A stretch of DNA of 64,000 nt from Gluconobacter kondonii. Its GTDB lineage: Bacteria > Pseudomonadota > Alphaproteobacteria > Acetobacterales > Acetobacteraceae. This document shows positions 28,355-37,906 of the stretch, piece by piece (within the stretch, counting starts at the first letter, position 1; each line of letters starts with the position of its first letter). The stretch is from contig NZ_BEWP01000002.1 of assembly GCF_002723995.1 (NCBI RefSeq), positions 62,001-126,000 on the forward strand. Direction: 5' to 3'. Made by a program: the position numbers and the translations under genes. The notes beneath the pieces were generated by a model. It had not been told where the DNA came from and ran no database searches. It saw only the letters and a list, made by a program, of their open reading frames with translations.

Positions 28355-30127
28355 TCAGTCATCGTCATCGGGCTGCGCTTCGTCCAGAAGGGCCAGTTCC
28401 GCTTCTGCATCCTTGATGTTCTGCGCTTTCGCACGCTCCAGCCATATCCGACCTTCAACCGGATCCGTCACACCAGCCAGTCCACGGCAGAGGTAACGAC
28501 CCAGCATCATCTGCGCCAGTCCGTTACCCCGCTGCGCGGCCTTGCGGAACCATATCTGAGCCTGAGGCCGGTTTTCGGGAATATCATGTCCCCCACCATA
28601 AAGCGCCGCCAGCGAGAACATCGCATCCACATTGCCACTTTCAGCAGCATTCTGATACAGCGCCAGGGCTTTCTCATGATCCCGGCGTCCATTGATGCTT
28701 CCATCAACCAGCAGCCCAGCAACCGCGACCTGAGCCTCAGCCATGCCAGAGTCCGCAGCTTTTTCCATCCAATACAACGCCTGCGTTGGATCAGGTTGTA
28801 CGCCGCGACCTTCAAGCAGCATCCTGCCATACCAGTACTGGGCATTCACCACACCGTCCGCAGCTTTCTGCATCCACCGTGCGGCTTCACGTCCATTCTG
28901 TTCGCCAGTCACGCCCTCGGCAAAACAGACGCCGAGATTGTAAGCCCCCACCAGATCGCCTTTTTCAGCCGCTTTTTCAAAGCGGGCGTGCAGCGCCTGT
29001 TTTTCATCGGGTGTAGCGGAAGCCCCTGCGAGGATCAGGTTGCCAAAATCGGCATCTGCATGTGCATCCCCAGCTTCAGACGCAATTTTGAACCAGTGGG
29101 ATGCGACATCAGGGTCCTGATGCACCCCGTTTCCAGTCAGATACAGCAGTCCCAAAGCCCGCGCTGCGCCAGCATGCTTCTGTTCTGCGGCAAGCCGATA
29201 CCATTTTGATGCCTCAACGAGATTGGGCGGCAAATCTCCACCATTAGCGCACAGATCACCAAGTAAAGCAGCAGACTGCGTGTCACCATTCGTCGCAGCC
29301 CGCTTCAGCCAGGTTTCAGCCCGGCCGAAATGCCTGCGGATTCCGGTCCCCTCCAGAAGCATCAATCCGTAGCGGGCCTGCGCCGTCACAATATTGCGTT
29401 CGGCCGCCTCATGAAAATAGGTAGCGGCTTTGCCGAGATCGCGTGGCACACCCGAACCTGATTCATACATCCGGCCAAGAATATCAAACGCCGTCCCAAG
29501 ACCACCTTTCGTCGCTTCCATCAAATGCCGGGCCGCAGAAGAAAGCTCCTCATCTGTCCTAGCATTGTCGAGAATGGAAAGGGCCACTCCCAGATGCCCT
29601 TGCGAACATCCTGCCGCAGCAGAGCGGTCGTACCATGAACGGGCCTGCGACAGATCCCGCAGATCTTCAGGCCCGTTCGTAAGAATATAGCCAAGAAGCG
29701 CCTGGGCATCAGGAGACCCGGCTTCCGCAGCAATCTTGGCCCAATGGAGGCCAAGATGAAAATCCGGATGTCTGGGACCAGACGAGGGGACGTGAGAAAG
29801 ATCCAGTCCATCGCGGACTGACTGAATTTCAAATCCTTCCGGAAGCCCCACCGTGTAAAGAGTGGCCAGAACGAAAGTTGCTTCAGTATGACCCGCCTGT
29901 GCCGCCTGATAGATCCAACGGGCTCCATCTCCCAAACTGGGAGGAACGCCGATTCCATCCAGATAGGCACGCCCGACGCGGAAGGAGGCTTCCCCGTCTC
30001 CAGTCGCCGCGAGGCGACTGAACAGAGCAAATCCCTGAACCGCCTTGCCACTTTCCGTCAGACGGATTGCATATTCTAGCTTCCCCTTTGACGAAAACAG
30101 GGCGGCAAGTCGAGATTTGAATGACAT
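28355..30127 (-). CDS. Sel1-repeat (TPR-like) protein
   Basis: 590 residues from the ATG at 30127; a GTG three codons earlier (30136) is an alternative. Almost the whole length consists of Sel1-like repeats of about 36 residues, with the pattern A..LG.LY..G.GV..D...A..W...AA..G: for example AARALGLLYLTGNGVHQDPD and AQYWYGRMLLEGRGVQPDPT. At least a dozen units are visible. No signal peptide is apparent, so a cytoplasmic scaffold is likely. Sel1 proteins act as adaptors in secretion and exopolysaccharide systems; here the gene lies between the T1SS adaptor and a fused glycosyltransferase, which fits a scaffold joining the two. The C-terminus is acidic (PDDDD). Confidence 0.87.
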   Translation of the reverse strand: MSFKSRLAALFSSKGKLEYAIRLTESGKAVQGFALFSRLAATGDGEASFRVGRAYLDGIGVPPSLGDGARWIYQAAQAGHTEATFVLATLYTVGLPEGFEIQSVRDGLDLSHVPSSGPRHPDFHLGLHWAKIAAEAGSPDAQALLGYILTNGPEDLRDLSQARSWYDRSAAAGCSQGHLGVALSILDNARTDEELSSAARHLMEATKGGLGTAFDILGRMYESGSGVPRDLGKAATYFHEAAERNIVTAQARYGLMLLEGTGIRRHFGRAETWLKRAATNGDTQSAALLGDLCANGGDLPPNLVEASKWYRLAAEQKHAGAARALGLLYLTGNGVHQDPDVASHWFKIASEAGDAHADADFGNLILAGASATPDEKQALHARFEKAAEKGDLVGAYNLGVCFAEGVTGEQNGREAARWMQKAADGVVNAQYWYGRMLLEGRGVQPDPTQALYWMEKAADSGMAEAQVAVAGLLVDGSINGRRDHEKALALYQNAAESGNVDAMFSLAALYGGGHDIPENRPQAQIWFRKAAQRGNGLAQMMLGRYLCRGLAGVTDPVEGRIWLERAKAQNIKDAEAELALLDEAQPDDDD

Positions 30128-30189
30128 GGGCAGCACAAGTCCTGAATCACTGTCGTGTTGGAACGCCCGGACTTTACCGGACGTTCAAC

Positions 30190-30213
30190 TTGAGTGTTGT
30201 TAGAAACACTCAA
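30190..30213. repeat. Perfect 9-bp stem-loop between the HlyD and Sel1 genes
   Basis: TTGAGTGTT at 30190-30198 pairs with AACACTCAA at 30205-30213 around a 6-base loop. It lies in the 94-base gap after the HlyD adaptor gene. No T-run follows on the minus strand; it may modulate expression between the secretion genes and the downstream genes. Confidence 0.5.
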
Positions 30214-30221
30214 ACTCCCTG

Positions 30222-31682
30222 TTACGGCTCCCTCATACCATTCGTCAGGGCAGGCGTAAGGTTGTTGAACAGATACTGCAGCACGGTCCGTTTTCCGACG
30301 TCGATATCAGCAGTCAAAGACATGCCCGGCATAGGATGGAAAAACGATGGCTGACCATGCAGCGTGTAACGGTCAATCCGCAAGCGAACACGATAGACAC
30401 CCAACGCAGTGGAATCTTCGGAAGACGGACTCCCATTTCCACTCGCACCGCCATTCTGCGACGACGGTGTGAAAGCATCGGCACTGATGACACGAACCGT
30501 AGCTTCTGCACCCCCATATTGGTCATAAGGGAACGTCGAGAATTTCAGGATTGCGTGATCTCCAACCTGAACGAAGCCTACATCCTGCGAGCGCAAAACG
30601 GCCTCCATCTCCAGCCCATATCCCGTGGGAACAAGGGTAATGAACTGCCCCGCAGACTGAAGAACGGAGCCGACCGATCCCTGCCCAACAGTCAAGACAA
30701 TACCATCTTCCGGGGCACGCAGAAGGACAAGATCCTGACGCAGACGGGCTTTTTCAAACGAGCTGCGATATTCTGACAGATGATGACCGGCCTCCGTCAG
30801 TTCCGAGTAAATCTTGGCCTGCCAGTTACCAATATAACCGTCGCGTTCCGCCTTCATGGCAGCCAGCTTTTTCTCGGCAGAATTCGCACTTTGCTGAGCG
30901 GATATTTCCGACCGCTCGGCTTCCATCATTTCGCTCTGGGCACCGAGAGTTGAAAGCCGGGATCCCACCTGATCAGCCTGTTCGCGCTGTCTCATCTGAA
31001 GCACTTCAGACGCAACCCGCATCTTGCTGCCATACATGGCCGCATTGGCACGGTATCCCTGAATGTCGCTTTCAAGACCCGCAATCTGCTGATCGTAATT
31101 TTCGATATGGCCCTGATATTCGGCCTTGCGACGCAAGAACGCTGCTCCCTGCTCCACAGATGCCGGATTATTCAGATCGACCTTGTAGTCCTGACCGGCA
31201 GCTTCTGCTTTCAGACGATCATACTCAGCCTGATAGGCATCACGTTGCAGCCGCATATTTGTAATATCGGCTTCGGTAATCGTCGGATCGAGATGGGCGA
31301 GAACCTGCCCCTTTTTCACGAAATCGCCAACCCGCACATCAATCGAGCGGATAATTGCCGTTTCAAGCGGCTGCACAACGATCGTCGGCTGCGTAGAAAT
31401 CAGGCGCCCGGGTGTTGAGACAACACGGTTGATCGGGAAGAATGCCATCGCAGCCAGGGATGCCATAAACAGCCCCCCGATCAGCAGGATAACATAACGC
31501 GCTGAGGGCGTGGCTGGAAGATTGACGAGCCCGGCTGTCGGTGAATGGAATTCCAGCAACGCTAGCGGAATATCATCAGGAGCAAACGGATCCGCAGCAG
31601 AGCGCGGAATATGCTGGTTGAAGTCTTCGTCGGCCTGCTGGGGCGTCCGGTCATCTTTCGGAATCATGTCGGAAGAGCTCAT
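30222..31682 (-). CDS. Type I secretion membrane fusion protein, HlyD family
   Basis: 486 residues. One membrane helix (RYVILLIGGLFMASLAAMAFF, about residues 62-82) is followed by a lipoyl half (VQPLETAIIRSIDVRVGDFVKKGQVLAHLDPT), a long coiled-coil hairpin rich in Gln, Arg and Ala, the second lipoyl half (LRAPEDGIVLTVGQGSVGSVL) and a beta-barrel domain. Family members connect the type I ABC exporter with a TolC-like channel. An insertion rich in Ser, Gly and Asn (SSQNGGASGNGSPSSED) in the beta barrel is unusual. It starts 2 bases after the ABC gene, so they are one operon. No TolC-type channel gene is adjacent. Confidence 0.93.
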   Translation of the reverse strand: MSSSDMIPKDDRTPQQADEDFNQHIPRSAADPFAPDDIPLALLEFHSPTAGLVNLPATPSARYVILLIGGLFMASLAAMAFFPINRVVSTPGRLISTQPTIVVQPLETAIIRSIDVRVGDFVKKGQVLAHLDPTITEADITNMRLQRDAYQAEYDRLKAEAAGQDYKVDLNNPASVEQGAAFLRRKAEYQGHIENYDQQIAGLESDIQGYRANAAMYGSKMRVASEVLQMRQREQADQVGSRLSTLGAQSEMMEAERSEISAQQSANSAEKKLAAMKAERDGYIGNWQAKIYSELTEAGHHLSEYRSSFEKARLRQDLVLLRAPEDGIVLTVGQGSVGSVLQSAGQFITLVPTGYGLEMEAVLRSQDVGFVQVGDHAILKFSTFPYDQYGGAEATVRVISADAFTPSSQNGGASGNGSPSSEDSTALGVYRVRLRIDRYTLHGQPSFFHPMPGMSLTADIDVGKRTVLQYLFNNLTPALTNGMREP

Positions 31683-31684
31683 GA

Positions 31685-33907
31685 TTACTCTCCTTCAGTC
31701 AGTTGCCCGGCAGCGCCAGGAACATCGTTATCTGCCATGTGCCGGTTCTGCTGCAGCCAGAGCATCCGGTAGATCTCGCAACGTTCAAGCAGGATCTTGT
31801 GCGGTGCGATATCGACCAATTTACCCTTATCCATGACAGCAATTTGATGGCAGTCCACAAGAGAGGAAAGACGATGGGAGACGATCACCATCGTACGACC
31901 CTTGCCGATCCGCTGCAGGTTGGCGTTCACAAGCGCTTCAGATTCCGGATCCAGAGCCGAGGTCGCCTCATCAAGGATCATCAGTTTCGGATCACTGATG
32001 ACAGCACGTGCAATCGCAAGCCTCTGCCTCTGACCACCCGAAATATTGGTCGAACCTTCTTCAATCCATGTGTCGTAGCCAGCCGGCATACGCTCAATGA
32101 ACTCCTCAGCACCGGCAAGGCGCGCGGCCCGGATGGCATCATCAATCGTCAGACCGGGCCGACCAGCAGTGATATTGTCACGGATCGTACCACGGAACAG
32201 GAAGTTGTCCTGAAGAACAACACCAAAAGAGCGACGCAGATGGGTCAGGTTAATTTCCCGCAGATCCACTCCGTCAAGGCGCAGATAACCCGTATAGTTA
32301 CGGCTAACACCTTGCAGAAGGCGCGTTACTGTCGACTTTCCAGATCCTGAACGTCCCACAAGACCAAGCATTGTACCTGCCGGAATATCGAACGTCACAT
32401 CATTCAGGGCTTTGCTGGTCGATCCTGGGTAAGAGAAATCAACATTTACGAAAGACAGCGCGCCTTTGATGACAGGACGCATCCCGGTTGTCAGCGCCTT
32501 GGTCTCCGTAGGCTGGTTCAACACTTTTCCGGCTTCGCTGAGGGAAACACTGACCTCATTGAATGCTTCCATCAGTCTGGCGAGATTGACCAGCGGACTG
32601 GCAACACGCCCGCCCAGCATCATGAAACCCATCAACGCGCCAGCCTGCATGGAGCTTGCATTTGTAAGAATGAGATAGGCACCAATCAGGATAATGCCGC
32701 GGTTAATAAAAATTTCGAATGGCATGGCAAGCGTCTGCGGCCAACTGGCCATGCGCCCTGCCGCCAGTTTCCAACGGACAACTTCAGCCGTTCGCTCGTC
32801 CCATACTTCACGTCGTGTCGCTTCCAGAGCCAGCGTCTTGACCGTCCGGATACCGGCGACCGTCTCATAGAGAACCGAGCCACGCTTCATTTCCGCTATA
32901 ACCTGTCGACCGATGACACGCGTAACAGGAGGCAGGAAAATCACAACAATGAGACCGATACATCCTGCGGCGGCAAGTGTCATCCAAGCCAAAGTGGCAC
33001 TGAGGATGAACAGGACAGGAAGGACCACAACAAGCGTAAAAAGATCCAGCAGGGTTGTCATCAACTGACCGGTCAGAAAGTCTCTAACCTTAAAGACAGA
33101 CATAAACCGGCCCAGAATCTCACCCGTCTGTTCACGCTCGTAGAATTCGAGCGGAAGGGCAAGAAGTCTGTTGAACGCATGCAGCGAAATTCTCGCATCC
33201 AGTCGGGTAGAGAGAATCAGAGAAAGTTCGCGGCGGGCGTAGGTCAGCAGAATTTCATAAAACGACAGAATAAGAATAAAGCCGCTCATCGAAATGAGCG
33301 TCGCCATGGAGTGATAATTCACCACACGATCGATAACCTGCATGACGATCAGTGCTGGAAAAATCTGAAGGATACTCAACACCAGCGACGCAAAGGCGAT
33401 GTCGCGCATGACCTTCTTTTCGCGGAGCACCATCTTGGAGAACCACAAAAGGTCGAAGTTGGCGTCCGCTTCGGATTCGTCCCGACGGCGTTTGACCAGC
33501 AGGACATCTCCGGTCCAGACCTGCATGAGTCGCAGCTCGTCAACCGGAACCGGCGCATCCCCTTCCCCGCCCATCGGATCTCGGAGCCAGACCACGCCTT
33601 TTTCAGCATCAGCGCGAACCATGAGGCCCGCTGATCCGTCCTTGAACATCAGGACAACAGGCGGCGCATTACGGATTTTGATCAGGTAGCGCCAACGAAG
33701 GCGCATGCCTTTGGCAACAGCACCCTGTTCATTCAGCCATCTTGCCAGAGTAGCGGGGGACGGTGAATCCTCCCCCGGCTCGGCCGCAAAATCGCGGATA
33801 TCCAGTTCCAGACCGTGATAACGGGCTGCGGCCAGCACGGCGTAAAGCCGGATGACGGTCGGACTGACTCTTCCGCCCGGGCCTGACAAGCTCTGGGTAT
33901 GCTCCAC
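31685..33907 (-). CDS. Type I secretion ABC transporter with degenerate C39-like peptidase domain
   Basis: 740 residues from a GTG at 33907, with AGAGGA 6 bases upstream. The frame is open to 33961, but without a ribosome site. Residues about 10-135 correspond to the C39-like domain of HlyB/LapB exporters; the catalytic Cys is missing (the place reads AVLAAARYHG), so it should bind rather than cleave its cargo. Membrane helices follow at about 165-440. The nucleotide-binding domain has GLVGRSGSGKST, SGGQRQRLAIARA and MILDEATSALD. It is the first gene of the leftward cluster and would export a protein with a C-terminal signal. No RTX substrate gene is visible in the window. Confidence 0.94.
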   Translation of the reverse strand: MEHTQSLSGPGGRVSPTVIRLYAVLAAARYHGLELDIRDFAAEPGEDSPSPATLARWLNEQGAVAKGMRLRWRYLIKIRNAPPVVLMFKDGSAGLMVRADAEKGVVWLRDPMGGEGDAPVPVDELRLMQVWTGDVLLVKRRRDESEADANFDLLWFSKMVLREKKVMRDIAFASLVLSILQIFPALIVMQVIDRVVNYHSMATLISMSGFILILSFYEILLTYARRELSLILSTRLDARISLHAFNRLLALPLEFYEREQTGEILGRFMSVFKVRDFLTGQLMTTLLDLFTLVVVLPVLFILSATLAWMTLAAAGCIGLIVVIFLPPVTRVIGRQVIAEMKRGSVLYETVAGIRTVKTLALEATRREVWDERTAEVVRWKLAAGRMASWPQTLAMPFEIFINRGIILIGAYLILTNASSMQAGALMGFMMLGGRVASPLVNLARLMEAFNEVSVSLSEAGKVLNQPTETKALTTGMRPVIKGALSFVNVDFSYPGSTSKALNDVTFDIPAGTMLGLVGRSGSGKSTVTRLLQGVSRNYTGYLRLDGVDLREINLTHLRRSFGVVLQDNFLFRGTIRDNITAGRPGLTIDDAIRAARLAGAEEFIERMPAGYDTWIEEGSTNISGGQRQRLAIARAVISDPKLMILDEATSALDPESEALVNANLQRIGKGRTMVIVSHRLSSLVDCHQIAVMDKGKLVDIAPHKILLERCEIYRMLWLQQNRHMADNDVPGAAGQLTEGE

Positions 33908-33979
33908 GAAATGTCCTCTATGCTGTTGTCGCGCCAAAGGCGGACCAAAGGGCGGCACCAAAGGCAGGAACGCCAGTTC

Positions 33980-34002
33980 GTCTTCTCATGAATAGAGAAG
34001 AC
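33980..34002. repeat. Inverted repeat upstream of the type I secretion operon
   Basis: GTCTTCTC at 33980-33987 pairs perfectly with GAGAAGAC at 33995-34002 around a 7-base loop. It lies 73 bases upstream of the ABC gene start, in the 243-base gap before the SDR gene. It may be an operator of the cluster; on the plus strand it is followed by TCTCTTTT, but no rightward gene ends here. Confidence 0.45.
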
Positions 34003-34150
34003 TCTCTTTTCCGTCACCACCCCTACAGGCCGGAACGGAAAAATACCTAACGCCAGCATAGTCCAGAAGGATCAAAAACTCATTAACAGCTTCAGGAACA
34101 GTCCCGTTTTGCAGGCATATTTTTCTTACGCCCGCAATGCCGGGAACCCA

Positions 34151-34924
34151 TTACTTCGTCGTATAGCCACCATTGACCAGAATGGTCTGTCCTGTCATCC
34201 ACCAGCCGTCCGACACAAGACAGCGAACGATCGGGACGATGTCTTCGATATCGGTCAGGCCGGTCCGACTGAGCGACGATAAGGCTGCTGCGGTCTTGTG
34301 ATAGGCCACGGCTTCAGAGCCTTCCTGACCGTAGAAAAATGGCGTGTCCATCGGACCCGGACCAATGGCGTTGACGGAAATGCCGCGGCTTCCGAACTCC
34401 TTCGACGCCGCGCGCGTCACATGTTCGACGGCAGCCTTGGACCCGGCATAGGTTGAATAAAACGGCGTATAGGCGCCCAGCAGGGACGTCACGATCGTGA
34501 GCAGCTTGCCGTTGTCGTTCAGATGACGTCCGGCTTCCTTAATGAAAAAATAGGCCGCCTTTGCATTGACCGCGAACATCTCGTCATACTCGTCCTCGGA
34601 TGTCTGAAGGATCGGCTTCTTGAGGACTTTTCCGGCCGTATTGATGGCGATATCCGGCTTTCCGAAAGCCGCCACGACCTCTTCGAACAGTCTGGAATTC
34701 GCGCTGGCGGTGGTCAGATCGCCCTGAAACGCCTGTGCCTGAACACCGAGCTTCGTCAGCGCCGCCACTGTTGCGTCCGCCTCTGCTTTCGTGACGGCGC
34801 TGTTGTAATGAATGGCGATGGCAGCCGCGCCCTGAGCGGCGAGATCCAGAGCGATCAGTCTGCCGAGATTTTTGGCGCCTCCCGTAATGAGAGCGGTTTT
34901 TCCCTTGATGCTGTGATCGGCCAT
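34151..34924 (-). CDS. Short-chain dehydrogenase/reductase (SDR family)
   Basis: 257 residues from the ATG at 34924; a GAGGA ribosome site lies 9 bases upstream, inside the palindrome GAGGACATCCTC. The NAD(P)-binding motif TGGAKNLGRLIA (a TGxxxxxG variant), NTAGKV, and a catalytic Ser-Tyr-Lys set with YSTYAGSKAAVEHV are visible, as is GPGPMDTPFF. The enzyme would oxidise or reduce an alcohol/keto substrate; identity unknown. It is divergent from the LysR gene at 35045, which probably controls it. Confidence 0.9.
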   Translation of the reverse strand: MADHSIKGKTALITGGAKNLGRLIALDLAAQGAAAIAIHYNSAVTKAEADATVAALTKLGVQAQAFQGDLTTASANSRLFEEVVAAFGKPDIAINTAGKVLKKPILQTSEDEYDEMFAVNAKAAYFFIKEAGRHLNDNGKLLTIVTSLLGAYTPFYSTYAGSKAAVEHVTRAASKEFGSRGISVNAIGPGPMDTPFFYGQEGSEAVAYHKTAAALSSLSRTGLTDIEDIVPIVRCLVSDGWWMTGQTILVNGGYTTK

Positions 34925-34980
34925 GAGAGGATGTCCTCGCAATGATGGATGATGACAGGGACTATGATTTGTCGATAAAT

Positions 34981-35024
34981 CCGGAAAAAGTCTGAAATTC
35001 TGACATCATCCGTCAGATTTTCCG
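34981..35024. promoter_or_regulatory. Dyad-rich operator region between SDR and LysR genes
   Basis: CGGAAAAAGTCTGA near 34982-34995 is an imperfect inverted match of TCAGATTTTCCG at 35013-35024. Inside it TGAC-N7-GTCA (35001-35015) forms a smaller dyad. The position between divergent LysR and SDR genes is where a LysR-type activator is expected to bind. Assignment is by position and symmetry only. Confidence 0.55.
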
Positions 35025-35044
35025 AACAAAACACGGAAGACATC

Positions 35045-35962
35045 ATGGACCGGATCGACCTGCTTCGTATTTTCATCCGGGTTGCGGAAAGCGGCAGTTT
35101 TACGCATGCGGCCGATACGCTCCAGATGCCCCGTTCCACGGTTTCGACCGCCATTCAGGAACTGGAAAACCGGCTTGGCACACAGTTACTAGCGCGGACG
35201 ACGCGTTCTGTACGGCTCACCGATGACGGGCAGAGGTTTCAGCAGACAGCCCTGCGGCTTCTGGGGGATTTCGAGGAAGCCGAGAACCAGTTCCGGCTTC
35301 ACAGTTCGGAAACGCGCGGTCATGTGCGGGTCAACCTGCCCAGCCGGATCGGGCGACTGGTGGTGGCTCCCGCCTTGCCCGCGTTTCTGGAGCAGTATCC
35401 GGGGCTCGATATCGAGCTCGGCATGACGGATCGCAGCATCAATCTGGCCGAAGATGGAACCGACTGCGTGCTCCGGGTTGGCCCCTTGCAGGATTCCAGT
35501 CTGATCGGACGCAGGCTCGGACTCTTGCCCGTCTTCAATGTCGCAAGCCCGTCCTATCTGGAGCGTTTCGGCATTCCCCTGACACCTGATGACCTGTCAG
35601 CCCATCAGGCCGTTCTCTATGCCTCCCCCTCCACCGGGCGGATCGAGGCATGGGAATGGGAGCGGGACGGACGGGAAGAAAGCCGCGCGGTTCAGGGGCG
35701 TGTGACGGTGAACAGTGCGGAAGGATTGGTCGCCTGCTGTCTGGCCGGGCTCGGCCTCGCACAACTCCCGGCCTATGACGTCTTGCCCCATCTCCGGCGT
35801 GGAGAACTGGTGGACATCCTGCCGCAATGGCGGGCCGCGCCATTGCCAATGACGCTGCTCTTCCCACACAGAAAGCATCTCTCCCGCCGGCTCGAAGTCT
35901 TTACGGAGTGGCTGACGGGGCTTCTGGAACGACACTGCTTTCCCCATGAACTCCGGGACTAA
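35045..35962 (+). CDS. LysR family transcriptional regulator
   Basis: 305 residues, standard LysR length. The N-terminus MDRIDLLRIFIRVAESGSFT and helix-turn-helix THAADTLQMPRSTVSTAIQE (residues about 17-40) are typical of the CrgA/AaeR-like branch with RLGTQLLARTTRSVRLTDDG. The remainder is the two-lobed effector domain. GGAAG precedes the ATG by a few bases. It is divergent from the SDR gene and probably regulates it; the effector is unknown. Confidence 0.93.
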   Translation: MDRIDLLRIFIRVAESGSFTHAADTLQMPRSTVSTAIQELENRLGTQLLARTTRSVRLTDDGQRFQQTALRLLGDFEEAENQFRLHSSETRGHVRVNLPSRIGRLVVAPALPAFLEQYPGLDIELGMTDRSINLAEDGTDCVLRVGPLQDSSLIGRRLGLLPVFNVASPSYLERFGIPLTPDDLSAHQAVLYASPSTGRIEAWEWERDGREESRAVQGRVTVNSAEGLVACCLAGLGLAQLPAYDVLPHLRRGELVDILPQWRAAPLPMTLLFPHRKHLSRRLEVFTEWLTGLLERHCFPHELRD

Positions 35963-36041
35963 ACAAAGAAGAGAGGTCTTTCCTTTTGGTCTTTAGTGAG
36001 CCATCTAAAGACAGACTTTTCCAGTCCTGATTGGATCTCCG

Positions 36042-37496
36042 ATGCAGCTTTCCCGCATCTATGCGTCCCTGCCCGAGCAGTTTTCCGCCCCCCTCACCCA
36101 GGCGCCGCTCCGCAATCCGCAGATCGTGGCATTGAACGAGCCTCTGGCGCGAGAACTGGGGCTGGACCCGGACTGGCTCCGCAGCCCTCCGGGACTGGCA
36201 TTTCTGGGTCAGGGAAGTCGACCGGATGGCACACCTCCGGTGGCAATGGCCTATGCGGGGCATCAGTTCGGGCATTTCGTCCCAAGCCTCGGGGACGGAC
36301 GGGCGATGCTGGTCGGAGAAGTCACCGATCGGGCGCGGCGGCTTCGGGACATCCATCTCAAAGGCTCCGGGCCGACACCGTTTTCACGACGCGGGGACGG
36401 ACGGGCGGCTCTGGGGCCGGTCCTGCGGGAATATGTGGTGAGCGAAGCCATGCACGCGCTCGGCATACCGACGACACGCGCACTGGCCGCCCTGACAACG
36501 GGCGAGAGCGTGATGCGCGAGACCATGCAGCCCGGCGGCGTCATTGTGCGGATTGCGTCCAGCCATGTGCGGGTCGGGACATTCCAGTATTTCGCGGCAC
36601 AGGACGACACTCAGAGCGTCCGCATTCTCGCGGATCACGTCATCGGGCGTCTGTATCCGGAGTTATCGGACGCCGAAAACCCCTATCTGGCGCTGCTTGA
36701 AACCGTGACGGCCCGACAGGCGGACTTGGTGGCGCGGTGGATGCTGATCGGGTTCATTCATGGCGTCATGAACACGGACAACATGTCCATCGCGGGCGAA
36801 ACCATCGATTTCGGCCCCTGCGCCTTTCTGGACGCTTATGATCCGGCAAAGGTTTTCAGCTTCATTGATCAGAATGGCCGCTATGCCTACGGGAACCAGC
36901 CCGACATGGCTCTGTGGAATCTCGGCCGACTGGCGGAAACCCTCCTGCCGCTCTTGGACTCCACCCATGAACGGGCGGTTGAACAGGCCAAAAGCGCGCT
37001 GATGCGCTTTGATGGCGTCTTCAACGAGTCCTATCTCGGTGGCTGGCGCAGAAAGATGGGGCTGGCTCTGGAAGAAGACGGAGATGCCCGGCTGGCGGGG
37101 CGACTGCTGACGGCCATGCATCGTGGAGAAGCGGATTTCACGCTCACATTCCGCAGACTTGGGGACGCTGTTCAGAGCGGACGGACTGAGGACGTCGTGT
37201 CGCTGTTTGGGCCGGGGTCGAAGATCGAAGACTGGATCGGGGACTGGAAGGGGCGGCTGGATCGGGAAGAACGCTCCGCAGAGGCCTGCCATGCCGACAT
37301 GCAGGCCACGAATCCGCGCATCATTCCGCGCAATCACCGGATCGAGGAGATGATCCGTTCAGCCGTAGCAGGCGACTATACGCCGTTCCATCGTCTGAGC
37401 GAGGCGCTGTCGCATCCGTTTGAAGACGGAGCTGACGGGTTCGAAGCCCCGCCGACAGTTCATGAACAGGTGAAAAACACCTTCTGCGGCACCTGA
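36042..37496 (+). CDS. selO: SelO family protein adenylyltransferase (YdiU)
   Basis: 484 residues. Family hallmarks are visible: MAYAGHQFGHFVPSLGDGRA, LKGSGPTPFSRRGDGRAALG with the lysine and arginines of the flipped kinase fold, GVMNTDNMSIAGETIDFGPC with the metal-binding Asn/Asp, and a late NPRIIPRNHRIEEMI block. SelO is a pseudokinase that transfers AMP to Ser, Thr or Tyr of other proteins and takes part in redox homeostasis. The C-terminus ends in FCGT, so Cys stands where selenocysteine or Cys is found in other SelO proteins. It stands alone and converges on the small gene at 37515. Confidence 0.95.
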   Translation: MQLSRIYASLPEQFSAPLTQAPLRNPQIVALNEPLARELGLDPDWLRSPPGLAFLGQGSRPDGTPPVAMAYAGHQFGHFVPSLGDGRAMLVGEVTDRARRLRDIHLKGSGPTPFSRRGDGRAALGPVLREYVVSEAMHALGIPTTRALAALTTGESVMRETMQPGGVIVRIASSHVRVGTFQYFAAQDDTQSVRILADHVIGRLYPELSDAENPYLALLETVTARQADLVARWMLIGFIHGVMNTDNMSIAGETIDFGPCAFLDAYDPAKVFSFIDQNGRYAYGNQPDMALWNLGRLAETLLPLLDSTHERAVEQAKSALMRFDGVFNESYLGGWRRKMGLALEEDGDARLAGRLLTAMHRGEADFTLTFRRLGDAVQSGRTEDVVSLFGPGSKIEDWIGDWKGRLDREERSAEACHADMQATNPRIIPRNHRIEEMIRSAVAGDYTPFHRLSEALSHPFEDGADGFEAPPTVHEQVKNTFCGT

Positions 37497-37514
37497 TACG
37501 CCGCAAAAACAGGA

Positions 37515-37721
37515 TCAGGCTGGCTGCGGCGTCAGCATACGGCTGCGGTTGAACAGGCTTTTGACCTGAGCATAAAGCGCGCCAAAGTCGGACATGCAGG
37601 CATTGTGCAACGCGCGCACGCTCTCATGCGTCGCATAGAACCGCAGGGTGTTCAGGCTTCCCGTCATGATGGCTGTCCCCAGAAAGACGCCATCGACATG
37701 AATGACCTTGGAACTCAGCAT
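37515..37721 (-). CDS. Small hypothetical protein
   Basis: 68 residues with no known motif, signal peptide or membrane helix. A GAGG ribosome site lies about 10 bases before the ATG at 37721. It is divergent from the biotin operon, sharing a 222-base promoter region, and convergent with selO at 18 bases. Composition fits the neighbours. The gene may be real because it exactly fills the gap between selO and the bioA promoter; nothing can be said about function. Confidence 0.5.
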   Translation of the reverse strand: MLSSKVIHVDGVFLGTAIMTGSLNTLRFYATHESVRALHNACMSDFGALYAQVKSLFNRSRMLTPQPA

Positions 37722-37906
37722 TGGTCTTCAACCTCGTCATGGCCCCCGCGTCGGGAGCACAGAATGTTTCCACGTTCTTTTAGGAACGCATCACTAACGG
37801 GGCTCATGCCACATCGTTGCCTGACAAAACGTGACCCTTTTATGATACGGCGTCCCGCCCGCGGAACGATCCCGCCTTTCTCTATGACGTCACAGGAGAC
37901 AAGGGG

